A stretch of 64,000 nt of DNA from positions 248,001-312,000 of the forward strand of contig JAATFU010000005.1 in the NCBI GenBank assembly GCA_015655045.1, given 5' to 3'. Below, in pieces: positions 7,298 to 16,451 of this stretch. Position numbers and translations under genes: made by a program. Position 1 is the stretch's first letter. Every line of letters starts with the position of its first letter. Under the pieces are notes generated by a model. It saw only the letters and a list, made by a program, of their open reading frames with translations. It had not been told where the DNA came from and searched no databases. The DNA is from Candidatus Saccharimonadota bacterium (lineage in GTDB: Bacteria > Patescibacteriota > Saccharimonadia > Saccharimonadales > Saccharimonadaceae).

Positions 7298-9040
7298 CTA
7301 GCCTTGGATGCGCAGCGCTTCAATTTGTCGGGTTAGCTCGGCGATGTTAGCCCAACTTGAACCAGTAGTCATAATCGTTAGGACATAGGTACCGCTTGGG
7401 CTATAGACAATGGCCGCATCGTTTAGGATATCGTCAAGGAAGCCCACTTTATCGGCGACTTGCCCACTGGCACCAGCCGGGATGCCCTGTCGATAGATAT
7501 TATTTTTCATGTCAGTAATCATCCGGTCCCGATCGGCTTGTTGAGACAAGATTTGACCCTGTTGGAGCTGACCAAGAATGAGTGACAAATCAGCTGCGGT
7601 GGTTTTAATGCCGTTACTGCCGAGAAATGAGGTGCTGGTGCAGCCAATGGCGTGCGCTTCATTGGTAATGGCCGTGTAGCCGATTTTACTCAGCAAGGCC
7701 TCGGCACAGGCATTATCTGAAATGCGAATCATCTTATCAAAACAGGTTGACAGGTCATTGCCGCCTTGGATTTGGTCTGACCAGTGCCAACTACCATTTT
7801 CAATCCGCAGCAAGCTACTATAGGCCACAAACACCTTATAGGTGCTGGCGGTCGTAAAGGCGGTCGTGTCGTGATAGCTGGCATTACGAGATCGGCCACC
7901 GAGCTCGTGCAATGATACGCCGTAGCTCCCGGGATGGGAGCTAGCAAAGTTAGCCATCAGGGCAGACAGACCCGTATCGGTGGGGCTATAGCTGCGCGTA
8001 TAGTTCACAGTTGGCGCGAGCGGTGCGACGGCAGCTTTAGCGGTGACAGCCGTGCCATCTAGATACGCCTTCAGACTAGTAAGGGTGGCTGCCTGATCAA
8101 GTGTCTGGCCACTTGCCCCCACGACGCGGGAGACCTCAGTAAAGTCAGCCGTCGTCACTTGGGTCACGCCAGCCTTCACCGTCACTTTTGGCGTAATCTG
8201 CGCAGCCAGGTAGGGAGTCGCGCGCTCGAGGTTGAAGCTATACGTCAGGGTAGTGTCCTGAGCTGCGAAGTCGAGCCATCCGAGCATATCAGCTGGGGCG
8301 ATTGTTACGGTCTGATCACCCACGGTAAGTGGTACTCCCTGTCCGATCCTGGCGGTGAGTTTGGTCGCCACTGTGTGGGCAGCCACGTCACCGACAGCCG
8401 GCGGGGTCACGACCACGGGAATGGTGGTGTGCGGTTCGCTGCCGAGGATGGGTTCAACCGTTTGCAGGAGCCGCTGGACATCGGCGCCTTGGCAGACCCC
8501 ACCATTTCGAGCTGGCACTACCGTCAGCTTCGCGCCATCTGCTTTAAGGCTCGCATTTTGGGGCTGAACATTACATGACGATGCGCCAAACTCCTGAGTA
8601 ATATAGGCCTGCAGGGTGGCGGTGTGGCGCGTATAGGTGGGCTTACTGGAGGGAGCAATAAGGTTATGGGCCCAGAAGAGTGAACTAGGTACCAGGCGCA
8701 AATACCAGGGATAGGTAAGGCTCGTGACACGCTCCTTGGTATGGATCGACAGACCAATCTGCGCAGGCGTCGGGGTCTTATAGGCAGTCGTTGGCGCGGA
8801 GCTAAAGTAAAGCGGCAGGGTGTCACTGGCATAGAGGCTATCGAGCCGCGTCGTGGCATCTACTTGTGACCAGCCACTGAGCTTCACGCCATCAATTCTG
8901 GTACCGGGTAGTAGTTTGCCGGCTGGATAGAGAAACTGAACCAAGACCATCGCGACCACGAGGCCACCGCCGCCATACAAAAGTAGCGCCCTCCAATGGC
9001 GCATCAGCCAGTGTCTACTCCTCCCGTATAGTTGTCGCAT
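7298..9040 (-). CDS. Membrane-anchored serine hydrolase, class A beta-lactamase fold, with YoaR-like N-terminal region
   Basis: 580 residues. There is one transmembrane anchor (about 15-36), then a long extracytoplasmic region starting PGTRIDGVKLSG, which resembles the putative peptidoglycan-binding domain of VanW/YoaR-type proteins. The C-terminal ~220 residues match class A beta-lactamase/transpeptidase-fold enzymes. The S-x-x-K motif is in TASTYKVF (~402), SDN in RISDNACAEAL (~441), and a KVG triad replaces KTG near 520. It probably acts on cell-wall peptides outside the membrane. The changed KTG triad (KVG) and long N-terminal region argue against a standard antibiotic-resistance enzyme. 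A TATACT box lies 10 bases before the ATG. Confidence 0.8.
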   Translation of the reverse strand: MRQLYGRSRHWLMRHWRALLLYGGGGLVVAMVLVQFLYPAGKLLPGTRIDGVKLSGWSQVDATTRLDSLYASDTLPLYFSSAPTTAYKTPTPAQIGLSIHTKERVTSLTYPWYLRLVPSSLFWAHNLIAPSSKPTYTRHTATLQAYITQEFGASSCNVQPQNASLKADGAKLTVVPARNGGVCQGADVQRLLQTVEPILGSEPHTTIPVVVTPPAVGDVAAHTVATKLTARIGQGVPLTVGDQTVTIAPADMLGWLDFAAQDTTLTYSFNLERATPYLAAQITPKVTVKAGVTQVTTADFTEVSRVVGASGQTLDQAATLTSLKAYLDGTAVTAKAAVAPLAPTVNYTRSYSPTDTGLSALMANFASSHPGSYGVSLHELGGRSRNASYHDTTAFTTASTYKVFVAYSSLLRIENGSWHWSDQIQGGNDLSTCFDKMIRISDNACAEALLSKIGYTAITNEAHAIGCTSTSFLGSNGIKTTAADLSLILGQLQQGQILSQQADRDRMITDMKNNIYRQGIPAGASGQVADKVGFLDDILNDAAIVYSPSGTYVLTIMTTGSSWANIAELTRQIEALRIQG

Positions 9041-9148
9041 ACTGCTTTCCAGTATACAACGCGAGGGTCCGTGGAGGCGAATCCTCTTCCCCTGCCTGGT
9101 ACCTCGCCTATCTTTATACAGTTTGGGCGTTTGGTCTAAAGGTATGCG

Positions 9149-9595
9149 CTATTCAGCCTTCTCACGTATGCGTTTGACTTCAAGGAGACGCGCTTTCATG
9201 GCCTGGTGAGCTTCGACGAGACCGAGGATCTTTAAGGCGCCAATCAGGACATAGAGTTCATTTAACACTGCCTCGTCGTAGTGTCGATCGAGGTGGTCAA
9301 ACCGATCTGTCACCGCACCCAGGAGCCATTTCTGTTCTGCCACGCTCGGAGCTTGTGTGGTGGACACAGCTTCAAACTGCGTGGTCACGACTTCCAGTGA
9401 ACGAGCGGAATTATCGCGCTTACGGAGATAGCCTTTGGTAATCAGGCCAGTAATATGAATCGCCACAGTTGAGACGGACTTATAGCCCAGTGCCCGCATG
9501 ATCTCCCGATAACTGGGACCATAGCCATGGCCCTGGATAAAGCCATCGACAAAGTTTAAGAGTTCTTTTTGTCGTTTGGTGGATCGTTCAACCAT
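9149..9595 (-). CDS. LexA-type winged-helix protein without the S24 protease domain
   Basis: 148 residues. The first ~70 match the LexA DNA-binding domain (TKRQKELLNFVDGFIQGHGYGPSYREIMRALGY...STVAIHITGLITKGYLRKRDNSARSLEV). The remaining ~75 residues are helical and carry neither the Ala-Gly cleavage site nor the Ser/Lys dyad of LexA. It therefore cannot self-cleave in response to RecA; it may be a constitutive or ligand-controlled repressor. AAAGGAG precedes the ATG, and the gene starts 9 bases after the O-antigen ligase gene, so the two are probably one operon. Confidence 0.75.
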   Translation of the reverse strand: MVERSTKRQKELLNFVDGFIQGHGYGPSYREIMRALGYKSVSTVAIHITGLITKGYLRKRDNSARSLEVVTTQFEAVSTTQAPSVAEQKWLLGAVTDRFDHLDRHYDEAVLNELYVLIGALKILGLVEAHQAMKARLLEVKRIREKAE

Positions 9596-9604
9596 AGCCC
9601 GTAT

Positions 9605-10933
9605 CTACTCCTTTACTATCTTTTTAGTATAGCGCGGGCGGGCGGGCCCAGCTAGGGCGACGGCGGCAAGCCCCCACCAGATAATCCCGATGGTATCATC
9701 AGCCCAGACCGGAAGTAATACCCCAATCAGGGCCAGACCTAGTCCGCTGGCCACCACCCCCAACGCCACGTCGTCAGCTCGACGAGCCCACAGCCGCCGC
9801 AGCATGAGGCCAAAGAGCGCAAGAAATAACGCCAGGCCCAGCCAGCCCACTTCATGCGCAATCAATAAGTACTGGTTTTCAATAATGAGCGGCGAACTGC
9901 CATAGAGCGACGCCGAACCAGTGCTGCCCACCCCTGCGCCAAGCGGCTGGGTGACGAGTTGCTGTACGCCACTTGAAAGCGATGCGAGATGACCTTCATC
10001 CGAGGTCGTTGCGCTGCCGCCATGTGGGTTATCGTGGAGAGCGACGTTCGAAAGAAAGCTACTGCCCCCCAGCAGTACCACTGCCGTACCGATAATCACG
10101 ATGCCCCCGACTACAATGCTCACGACGCGACGCGATGGGCGTGTCTTATACCAGGTGGCGGCAAGAATAACCGCGGCGGCAAGCAGGGCGGCTAACCAGG
10201 CACTCCGCGAATAGCTGGCCCACAGCGCCACCAGCCCACCGGCCGCTAAGATGGCAGCGATAACTTGCGCACGCGCGGTTGTGCCCAGCCGACGCTTCAG
10301 GCTGGCAGCCAGCACAAGTGCCAGTGCAATGACCGCGTAGGCCCCCACCGGGTTCGGCCCACGCAAGGTACTATTAATCCGGATAAAGGCGGGATTGAGA
10401 TCAACCGTCAAATACGGCACAATCGTCTGATCGGAGTAGCCAAGGTACTTTAAGATATCTGGGGGCAAGACGGTCACCTGCAAAATTGCAAAGCCGAGCA
10501 CGACCAAGCCACCGGCGATGGCGACTTTCATAAAGAGCGGGCGATAGGTCGGGTAGAGCTGCAGACTCACGTAGACCAGGCCAAAGAACAACACGTAGCG
10601 CAGATCGATCATTAGCCCAGCCAGGCTAGCTTCAGTGCCTTGCCAAAAGGGGAGCAGCAGCAGAAGATGGAGCAACCCATACGCCGCAATCAGCAGCAGA
10701 AGTGGATCACGGAGCCGGCCGAATTGGTGCCGCCGACAGAGTTGAACGAGGAGTATAAGCCCCGCTATCAGGAGTAGGATTTCTTTCCAGGACTTAATGA
10801 GAAGCTCGTAGTCTGGCCATAGACTCCCCAACCCCACGCTCAGGGGCCCCTGCAAAACAATGCCGCCAAAGACGGATAGCAGCAGACCGATGAGGATTCG
10901 TTCACTCGAGATATGAGACCAAAATTGTTTCAT
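9605..10933 (-). CDS. O-antigen ligase / Wzy-type polymerase family membrane protein
   Basis: 442 residues with about 11-12 hydrophobic helices and a large extracytoplasmic loop (roughly 290-345) containing the family-typical LLIENQYLLIAHEVGWLGL segment. It fits the O-antigen ligase/polymerase superfamily (Wzy_C). It would join or polymerise lipid-linked glycans outside the membrane. The divergent sugar transferase and GT4 genes directly to the right support a role in surface glycan assembly. The start at 10933 is 7 bases after a TACACT box. Ligase and polymerase activity cannot be separated by sequence. Confidence 0.82.
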   Translation of the reverse strand: MKQFWSHISSERILIGLLLSVFGGIVLQGPLSVGLGSLWPDYELLIKSWKEILLLIAGLILLVQLCRRHQFGRLRDPLLLLIAAYGLLHLLLLLPFWQGTEASLAGLMIDLRYVLFFGLVYVSLQLYPTYRPLFMKVAIAGGLVVLGFAILQVTVLPPDILKYLGYSDQTIVPYLTVDLNPAFIRINSTLRGPNPVGAYAVIALALVLAASLKRRLGTTARAQVIAAILAAGGLVALWASYSRSAWLAALLAAAVILAATWYKTRPSRRVVSIVVGGIVIIGTAVVLLGGSSFLSNVALHDNPHGGSATTSDEGHLASLSSGVQQLVTQPLGAGVGSTGSASLYGSSPLIIENQYLLIAHEVGWLGLALFLALFGLMLRRLWARRADDVALGVVASGLGLALIGVLLPVWADDTIGIIWWGLAAVALAGPARPRYTKKIVKE

Positions 10934-10940
10934 CCTCTCT

Positions 10941-10965
10941 AGTGTAGCGCAAAAAATGCTATAAT
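10941..10965. promoter_or_regulatory. Compact divergent promoter
   Basis: Only 42 bases separate the two divergent start codons. On the plus strand an extended -10 (TGCTATAAT, 10957-10965) precedes the ATG at 10976 by 10 bases. On the minus strand TACACT (10946-10941) precedes the ATG at 10933 by 7 bases. Both messages would have almost no leader. Confidence 0.55.
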
Positions 10966-10975
10966 AGCGGTACTT

Positions 10976-12412
10976 ATGCCAGGTAAAAATACCAAGTTTT
11001 ACAGCCTTGTGTTGATCGTGATTGATACGCTTGTCTTACTGATTGCCTTTACTATTGCCTATATCGCCCGCGTCCAGTACGATCCCCGCCCGCTGCTAAG
11101 CAACATCCACGCCTATGATTATCTCTACGCGTTCATTTTGATTGTGCCATTTTGGATCCTGGTATTTGCCTCGTTGGGCCTCTATCAAGCCAATACCTAT
11201 AACCGCCGGTTGATTGAATGGGCTAAGATTGCGATTGGCTCTTTTATCGGTATTTTGCTCGTCATTGGCTGGCAGTACGCCAGTAACGAGAACATCTTCC
11301 CAGCTCGCCTGGTGGCCGTCTACGCGCTGGTAGCCTCGTTTGTCTTGATCCTGGTTGAGCGCGAGATGCTCCGACTTATTCGAGGACTGATGTTTCGCTA
11401 CGGCCGCGGGGTACGTCGGGTCCTGATCATTGGTACGTCGGAAGCGACGGCTGATATCGCCCGCGCGCTTGCTAACACTGCTAAAAGTGGCTATAAGATT
11501 ATCGCGGTAGCTGGACCAAAAGGTATCGCCCCCATTGAACTTGATATTCGTCATTATTCACTGGTTGAGACCGCCCTTAAAGACATTGCCCAAAATGGCA
11601 TCACCACCATTATTCAAACCGACCTGTACGATTCATCTGAGCGCAACCAAAAAATCCTCGGTGCCGCCCAGTCCCACCATATTGAATATAGCTTTATCCC
11701 GGGTGAAGCCGAATTTTACTCGGGCAAAAACAGTGTGGACGTCTTCCTTGGCTACCCGATGATTAGCGTCTACCAGACCCCCCTCGTTGGCTGGGGTGCT
11801 ATCGTCAAACGTATCTTTGATTTTATTGTCAGTGGCCTCCTCCTCGTGATCCTCTCGCCTATTTTCCTCGTGGTCTATCTCATCCAAAAGATCACCAGCC
11901 CTGGCCCCGCGTTTTACATTAGTAAGCGCCTGAGTCGCTTCTCAGAGCCAGTCAACCTGATTAAGTTTCGTAGCATGCGGCCTGAGTATGGTAAGCGAGA
12001 TGCGGCCGAGGAGTTTGCCGACATGGGACGCGATGATTTGGTAGCCGAGTACCGCCTCAACCGCAAGGTACGCGATGATCCGCGCATTACACCCTTTGGC
12101 CGCTTCCTGCGCATCACCTCACTTGATGAACTACCACAACTCCTCAATGCCTTTCGGGGAGACCTCAGTTTGGTGGGACCCCGTCCGATTTTGCCCCAAG
12201 AAGTCTCGATGGCCCATGGCCGCTCGGCCCTCCTGCATAGCGTTAAATCAGGCGTGACAGGAATTTGGCAAGTCTCAGGTCGCAGCGAGTTGTCGTTTGA
12301 TGAGCGAATCGAACTCGAATTATTCTACGCCCAGAACTGGACCTTCTGGCTTGATATGAAGATCCTGTTTAAAACCATTGGGGCGGTGCTTCGTAAACGA
12401 GGCGCCAAGTAG
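10976..12412 (+). CDS. Polyprenyl-phosphate sugar-1-phosphate transferase (WcaJ/WbaP type)
   Basis: 478 residues. Four N-terminal transmembrane helices (~1-120) are followed by a Rossmann-like CoA-binding_3 domain (~140-250). A fifth helix at FDFIVSGLLLVILSPIFLV leads into the bacterial sugar transferase catalytic domain. Its motifs are KFRSM, DELPQLLNAFRGDLSLVGPRP and GVTGIWQVSGRS, all intact. It transfers a sugar-1-phosphate from a nucleotide sugar to undecaprenyl phosphate, the first step of repeat-unit synthesis. The stop TAG overlaps the GTG start of the next GT4 by one base, giving a two-gene operon. Confidence 0.93.
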   Translation: MPGKNTKFYSLVLIVIDTLVLLIAFTIAYIARVQYDPRPLLSNIHAYDYLYAFILIVPFWILVFASLGLYQANTYNRRLIEWAKIAIGSFIGILLVIGWQYASNENIFPARLVAVYALVASFVLILVEREMLRLIRGLMFRYGRGVRRVLIIGTSEATADIARALANTAKSGYKIIAVAGPKGIAPIELDIRHYSLVETALKDIAQNGITTIIQTDLYDSSERNQKILGAAQSHHIEYSFIPGEAEFYSGKNSVDVFLGYPMISVYQTPLVGWGAIVKRIFDFIVSGLLLVILSPIFLVVYLIQKITSPGPAFYISKRLSRFSEPVNLIKFRSMRPEYGKRDAAEEFADMGRDDLVAEYRLNRKVRDDPRITPFGRFLRITSLDELPQLLNAFRGDLSLVGPRPILPQEVSMAHGRSALLHSVKSGVTGIWQVSGRSELSFDERIELELFYAQNWTFWLDMKILFKTIGAVLRKRGAK

Positions 12413-13533
12413 TGGCCGCGTCTCGGGTTGCTCTTGTGACCGACTGGCTGACTACCATGGGCGGGGCTGAACGAGTCGTCCTAGCGGCGCATCAGGCCTT
12501 TCCGGAGGCGCCAATTTTTACCTCAACCTTTACTCCCGAAACTATGCCCGACTTTGCGCAGCTTGACGTCCGGACCACGTGGCTCCAAAAGCTCCCCCGT
12601 CCGCTCAGACGGCTCCATAAGTTTTTTCCCATGCTCAGGGTTCGGGCCTTTCGTGAACTTGATCTATCGGCCTATGATATTATTCTCAGTTTTTCAAGCG
12701 CTGAAGCCAAACAGGTCCGCAAAACTCGGCCCGGCCAGGTCCACATCTGCTATTGTCACACGCCGATTCGCTACTACTGGAGTCACTACGCTGAATATAA
12801 AAAAGACCCTGGTTTTGGCCGCCTCAATTGGCTGATTCGTCTCGCCATGCCTTTGTTTGTCCCACCCCTCAAACAAGCCGACTTTGCGGCTGCTCAAAAA
12901 GTCGATGTCTTTATCGCCAACAGTCGCGAAGTGCAACAGCGGATTCTCAAGTATTATAAGCGGCCAGCGACCGTGATTCACCCCCCAGTTGCTGTCGACC
13001 GCTTTGACCCAGCCCGAGTGCGAGCTGACTATTATGTGGCGCTGGGTCGACAAGTCCCCTATAAACGAATCGATCTCGCCGTAGCAGCGGCGACAAAGCT
13101 GAAGCTTCCCTTACGGGTCTATGGCAATGGCAGCGAGCACGACCGTTTAGTGGCGATGGCTGGCCCTACCGTCCAGTTCTTTTCAGATCGATTTGGTGAT
13201 GCCTCAGATGCAGCCGTTGCCGAGGCACTGAACCACGCCAAAGGCTATATCTTCCCCTCTGAAGAAGACTTTGGCATCGTCTCAGTCGAAGCGCTGGCCG
13301 CCGGTGCGCCGGTGATTGCCTACAGTAAAGGCGGCGTGATGGATATTGTCCAGGATGATGAGAGTGGGATATTGTTTCACCGTCAGACGGTTGACTCAGT
13401 GGTAGAAGCTATTCAACGAGCCGAACAGACCACCTTTTTACCAGGTACCTTACGTCGCAAGGCAAAGCGATTTGATACGAGCTTATTTCTAACCAAGCTG
13501 CGTAAAGTTGTGCTCGATAACTCCCAATTCTAA
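12412..13533 (+). CDS. Glycosyltransferase family 4
   Basis: 373 residues, GT-B fold. The N-terminal domain has VTDWLTTMGGAERVVLA. The C-terminal donor domain has the GT4 signature FPSEEDFGIVSVEALAAGAPVIAYSKGG with the E-x7-E pair. The start is GTG inside the TAGTG overlap with the sugar transferase, so the two are translationally coupled. It probably adds the second sugar of the lipid-linked unit. Donor specificity is not readable. Confidence 0.9.
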   Translation: MAASRVALVTDWLTTMGGAERVVLAAHQAFPEAPIFTSTFTPETMPDFAQLDVRTTWLQKLPRPLRRLHKFFPMLRVRAFRELDLSAYDIILSFSSAEAKQVRKTRPGQVHICYCHTPIRYYWSHYAEYKKDPGFGRLNWLIRLAMPLFVPPLKQADFAAAQKVDVFIANSREVQQRILKYYKRPATVIHPPVAVDRFDPARVRADYYVALGRQVPYKRIDLAVAAATKLKLPLRVYGNGSEHDRLVAMAGPTVQFFSDRFGDASDAAVAEALNHAKGYIFPSEEDFGIVSVEALAAGAPVIAYSKGGVMDIVQDDESGILFHRQTVDSVVEAIQRAEQTTFLPGTLRRKAKRFDTSLFLTKLRKVVLDNSQF

Positions 13534-13552
13534 GGGGACTGTGTCTCTTTCC

Positions 13553-13966
13553 TTAGGATACTGTTGATTCAACTAACAAAACAAGCTTCTCATGAAAGAT
13601 ATCCCGAAATACCTCAAAATCTTTATCATATGTCACAAGTGGCACATCTGCTTCTTGGGCAAGAGCGGCTATCCATATATCGTTATGCGACAATGCGCGA
13701 CCCGCACGACGACAATACACTGACAGTTCGGCATAGAGTTCCGCCGTCTTCAGGCTTGGGTATAGCATAGTGACTCTATCTTGAGCTAAGAAGCGATTGA
13801 GCCTCTCCTCGTTTTCAACCTGCTTCATCCCATGAATAAACCCGTACTTCAGCTCGGCAACAACCATAATTGGCAGAGAAATACTCGACTCACCCTGAAG
13901 CGCTATACGGGCTGCGGAAAGGCCTTTAACAAGGGCGCTGTATACGTTGGTATCAATGACTGGCAT
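13553..13966 (-). CDS. VapC-like PIN-domain toxin
   Basis: About 137 residues. The PIN active-site acids are present: Asp5 in VIDTN, Glu in VAELKYGF (~40), and the Asp residues in SHNDIWIAALA (~93) and VTYDKDF (~112). This predicts a Mg2+-dependent ribonuclease toxin. The ATG at 13966 gives the family's MPVIDTN start; a frame from 13984 adds six atypical residues. It overlaps the end of the upstream antitoxin gene, the usual VapBC order. Confidence 0.87.
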   Translation of the reverse strand: MPVIDTNVYSALVKGLSAARIALQGESSISLPIMVVAELKYGFIHGMKQVENEERLNRFLAQDRVTMLYPSLKTAELYAELSVYCRRAGRALSHNDIWIAALAQEADVPLVTYDKDFEVFRDIFHEKLVLLVESTVS

Positions 13967-14228
13967 TATGCTTCCATTGCTCACGCACGAGTCGCTTTTG
14001 TGTTATATCGTCTTCCTCAAGCGCTTGTGTGACATCATCACCAATCGTGCCACTTCCGATGAACCAATCGAGTGAACCAAGTAAGCTATCCTTATCTACT
14101 CCAGCCGTATGAGACAGCTCATCAATAATGACCTGGTTAAGGCTACGGCCACTTAGCTGGGCACGTTTTCGCAAGTACCGATCAATTGGTGTTGGAATAT
14201 TCCGAATGGTATACTGAATTGCCTTCAT
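13953..14228 (-). CDS. VapB-like ribbon-helix-helix antitoxin
   Basis: 91 residues. The N-terminus (IQYTIRNIPTPIDRYLRKRAQLSGRSLNQVIIDEL) is a ribbon-helix-helix DNA-binding domain of the FitA/Arc type. The acidic C-terminal half would wrap the PIN toxin. It is encoded first, overlaps vapC, and would autoregulate the operon. TAATAT lies 6 bases before the ATG, so the mRNA may be leaderless. Confidence 0.83.
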   Translation of the reverse strand: MKAIQYTIRNIPTPIDRYLRKRAQLSGRSLNQVIIDELSHTAGVDKDSLLGSLDWFIGSGTIGDDVTQALEEDDITQKRLVREQWKHNASH

Positions 14229-14380
14229 GCCTACATATTAGCAGGCAGGCAGGCAGAATGTCAATACCCGCTGGGCGATGCATGCAAGGTACGGTCCCGG
14301 GTATGCAGCGGTGTGGCTCAGAAGCAATAATACGTGGAATATCTACGGCACTCTACGGGCATAGTAGAACATAAATATTT

Positions 14381-15202
14381 CTATCGAGTCAGGGTACGTT
14401 TTACGCGCCTTGAAATAAGAAAATACGGTATCCAGATCAGGGCGTAGACGATGTTTCGCCCAACTGACGTCGCGCTATCTGAAATCAGTGAACCAAAATC
14501 TAGCCCGCTAAAAGCGCGGGTGACGTGGCCAGCGAGACCAAAATCGATATAACTAAAGACCGCAAGCAGGAGCATGAAGCCTATGGCAAGGTTCTTCGCG
14601 CTGTGCCGGCGCTGTAGGAGTGCAATAAGGGTGAAGATGCCCAGACCAATGAGCACCACTTCGCAGAGCAAATCATACCAAAAAAGAGGTGCGATAGTGC
14701 TATACACACTTGCCATTGTCGCGTGGATGCTGTGAAATGTGCCAAAACTGTCGGCCGTACTTAGAAATGAGACAAGCAGTAAAATGATCGTCAAGATAAG
14801 CCCGAGTACATACAGACCGAGCCAGCCAGTTACCCCCTGGAGATGGTGACCGTCTGGGGAGGCAGGAAAGGAAGTGCGGCCCTCGAGACGAGCCAGTAAC
14901 CGCTCAGCCGCTGGGTACGACTCACCCCGGACGCAGATTGCTTGTTCGATCTCACGAAGCGCCGCCTCGTCATGACCTTGCAGGGAGTAGATGTGTGCTT
15001 GCAACTCAGCTAGTTTGTAGCGCCGGGTGCCAAGCTGTTCATCGGCTCGGTAGAGTCCGGTCAGCAAATCAAGCTTGAGTTGCAAACACTCAAGCTGTTT
15101 TGCTCTATCAGAAGCTCGCTGGGCTGCCTGGAGTTGAGCAGCAAGGACATGTAATTGTTCGCGGTAGTCTTGCGCACGTGCAACGACAGCTGCGTCGGTC
15201 AC
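14381..15202 (-). CDS. Hypothetical protein: N-terminal helical repeat region, C-terminal membrane domain
   Basis: 273 residues. The first ~115 are hydrophilic and helical (coiled-coil or TPR-like, rich in Gln, Leu and Glu). About four hydrophobic helices follow (near 125-148, 168-190, 200-218 and 245-262), and the C-terminus is basic. No family recognised. It overlaps the end of the upstream membrane protein gene by four bases (ATGA), so the two are translationally coupled. Confidence 0.6.
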   Translation of the reverse strand: MTDAAVVARAQDYREQLHVLAAQLQAAQRASDRAKQLECLQLKLDLLTGLYRADEQLGTRRYKLAELQAHIYSLQGHDEAALREIEQAICVRGESYPAAERLLARLEGRTSFPASPDGHHLQGVTGWLGLYVLGLILTIILLLVSFLSTADSFGTFHSIHATMASVYSTIAPLFWYDLLCEVVLIGLGIFTLIALLQRRHSAKNLAIGFMLLLAVFSYIDFGLAGHVTRAFSGLDFGSLISDSATSVGRNIVYALIWIPYFLISRRVKRTLTR

Positions 15203-15750
15203 TGATCATCGCCCCAGAGACGATCACTCTCGAGATCAATCACCTCATCCGAGGCACGGTGGTGTGTGCCGGACGTGGATGACGGAGCTCGACCACTACC
15301 CGCAAGCAAAGCGCCCCCCACTCGGGCGAGATAGGTCAGAATGAGCGAGCCAAGGAGGGTCCAGAAAATACCTGGGTGGCCCTGTACAAGCGCCGCCAGT
15401 AAGCCAATTGGCACAACACCAATGCCCCCGAGGATGATACCGATAATAACCGCCACGATTCCCCAAAGTGACAAAGTCACAGCCAGGCCATAGATCCAGG
15501 TAACGAGGCCAAATAGATACGAGGAACCGTACAGTAGCATACCAATGACGGGGCGTAGCGACCGAGAGAAGGCAAAAAAGAGAAGAATCACATCGAGTAC
15601 CAGCAAGATCGCAGCAATCACGATAATAACCGGCGCAATACTAAAGGCCACGGCACTACCAAATATGAGCACGAGGATGAGTCCAATGATACTGCCAAGA
15701 ACAATGACTATTGCTAGGAGTAGACCACCGATTGATTTGAATGCATTCAT
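15199..15750 (-). CDS. Hypothetical membrane protein
   Basis: 183 residues, strongly hydrophobic, with about five helices rich in Ile, Val, Leu and Gly, then a hydrophilic acidic C-terminal tail (SGTHHRASDEVIDLESD region). No known motif. It is the first gene of a two-gene unit with the downstream membrane protein and overlaps it by ATGA. A function cannot be assigned. Confidence 0.6.
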   Translation of the reverse strand: MNAFKSIGGLLLAIVIVLGSIIGLILVLIFGSAVAFSIAPVIIVIAAILLVLDVILLFFAFSRSLRPVIGMLLYGSSYLFGLVTWIYGLAVTLSLWGIVAVIIGIILGGIGVVPIGLLAALVQGHPGIFWTLLGSLILTYLARVGGALLAGSGRAPSSTSGTHHRASDEVIDLESDRLWGDDQ

Positions 15751-15903
15751 GTCTGTGTATTCACCGGCACGCTCCCAACGTGCGCTTGATCATTTCCCCT
15801 GTTGTTAGTGTAAGTAAACCATATTGAGATTAAATCATTCTGAAATTCGCCCAAGATATGTGCGATGCCATTAATCTCGGTGCCTATCCCCAGATATGAA
15901 CAA

Positions 15904-15929
15904 CCCGCCCTCTTTTTACAAAGGGCGGG
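15904..15929 (-). terminator. GC-rich hairpin downstream of the 15960 gene
   Basis: CCCGCCCT (15904-15911) and AGGGCGGG (15922-15929) form a perfect 8-bp stem about 30 bases past the stop of the minus-strand gene. The T-run is weak (TTGTT). Confidence 0.55.
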
Positions 15930-15959
15930 CATGGAGTTCAAGACGCACAAGAGACGAGT

Positions 15960-16451
15960 CTAGCCCATCAGTTCCCGAAAGTACTGCTCGGTATACAGAT
16001 GGTCAAGAGCAGTCGTCGCCATGATCAGCAGATCAATCGAAACGAATACCTCGCGAAGATCGTCCCAGGTGACGGTGCCAATGTAGACACCCTCGTTGTG
16101 GTACCTACGTCCGGTTGGATCCGACAGAGCTAGCCCGAAGGTACCACTATCGAGTGGCTCCCGAAATGGCACGCCGTAGGTTGTAGCGTCCTCCACCAGG
16201 TAGAGCGTTCGGTCCTGATAGACTACCAAGGGCCAGACCCGACGATTGGAACCGCTGGAACCGCCCTGGGTATCGATGCCGGTGCGGTAGCTGCCGTCGA
16301 AGTACCAGCCGTCGTCTGATTCGCCGAGCATCGGGCTTACCTGACGGCGATCGAGAATCCGAGCGGTAGCACGAGTGAAGGCGGCTTCCAGATGAGTCAG
16401 CTCGCGCTGCCTCACCCTCCGGTAATGGTCAGACAAAACAGCGTGTGGCAT
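15960..16451 (-). CDS. Hypothetical protein
   Basis: About 163 residues from the ATG at 16451 (MPHAVLSDHY), which has a GAAGA element upstream; the frame extends to 16526 but the extra 25 residues look non-coding. It is soluble and mixed alpha/beta, with a WYFDGSYRTGIDTQGGSSGSNRR region and a C-terminal helix. No family recognised. It is a single-gene unit with its own hairpin. GC content and style resemble the orphan genes at 16671 and 28397. Confidence 0.5.
   Translation of the reverse strand: MPHAVLSDHYRRVRQRELTHLEAAFTRATARILDRRQVSPMLGESDDGWYFDGSYRTGIDTQGGSSGSNRRVWPLVVYQDRTLYLVEDATTYGVPFREPLDSGTFGLALSDPTGRRYHNEGVYIGTVTWDDLREVFVSIDLLIMATTALDHLYTEQYFRELMG

Noticed and set aside
8159-8578. 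Plus-strand ORF of 139 codons
   Set aside because: Shadow of the serine hydrolase gene, which has clear motifs on the minus strand.
14239-14256. GCAG tetranucleotide repeat upstream of VapB
   Set aside because: Only about four units, too short to call a phase-variable tract.
15747-15950. Minus-strand ORF of 67 codons
   Set aside because: It overlaps the terminator hairpin and the next gene start, has no ribosome site, and the sequence looks compositional.
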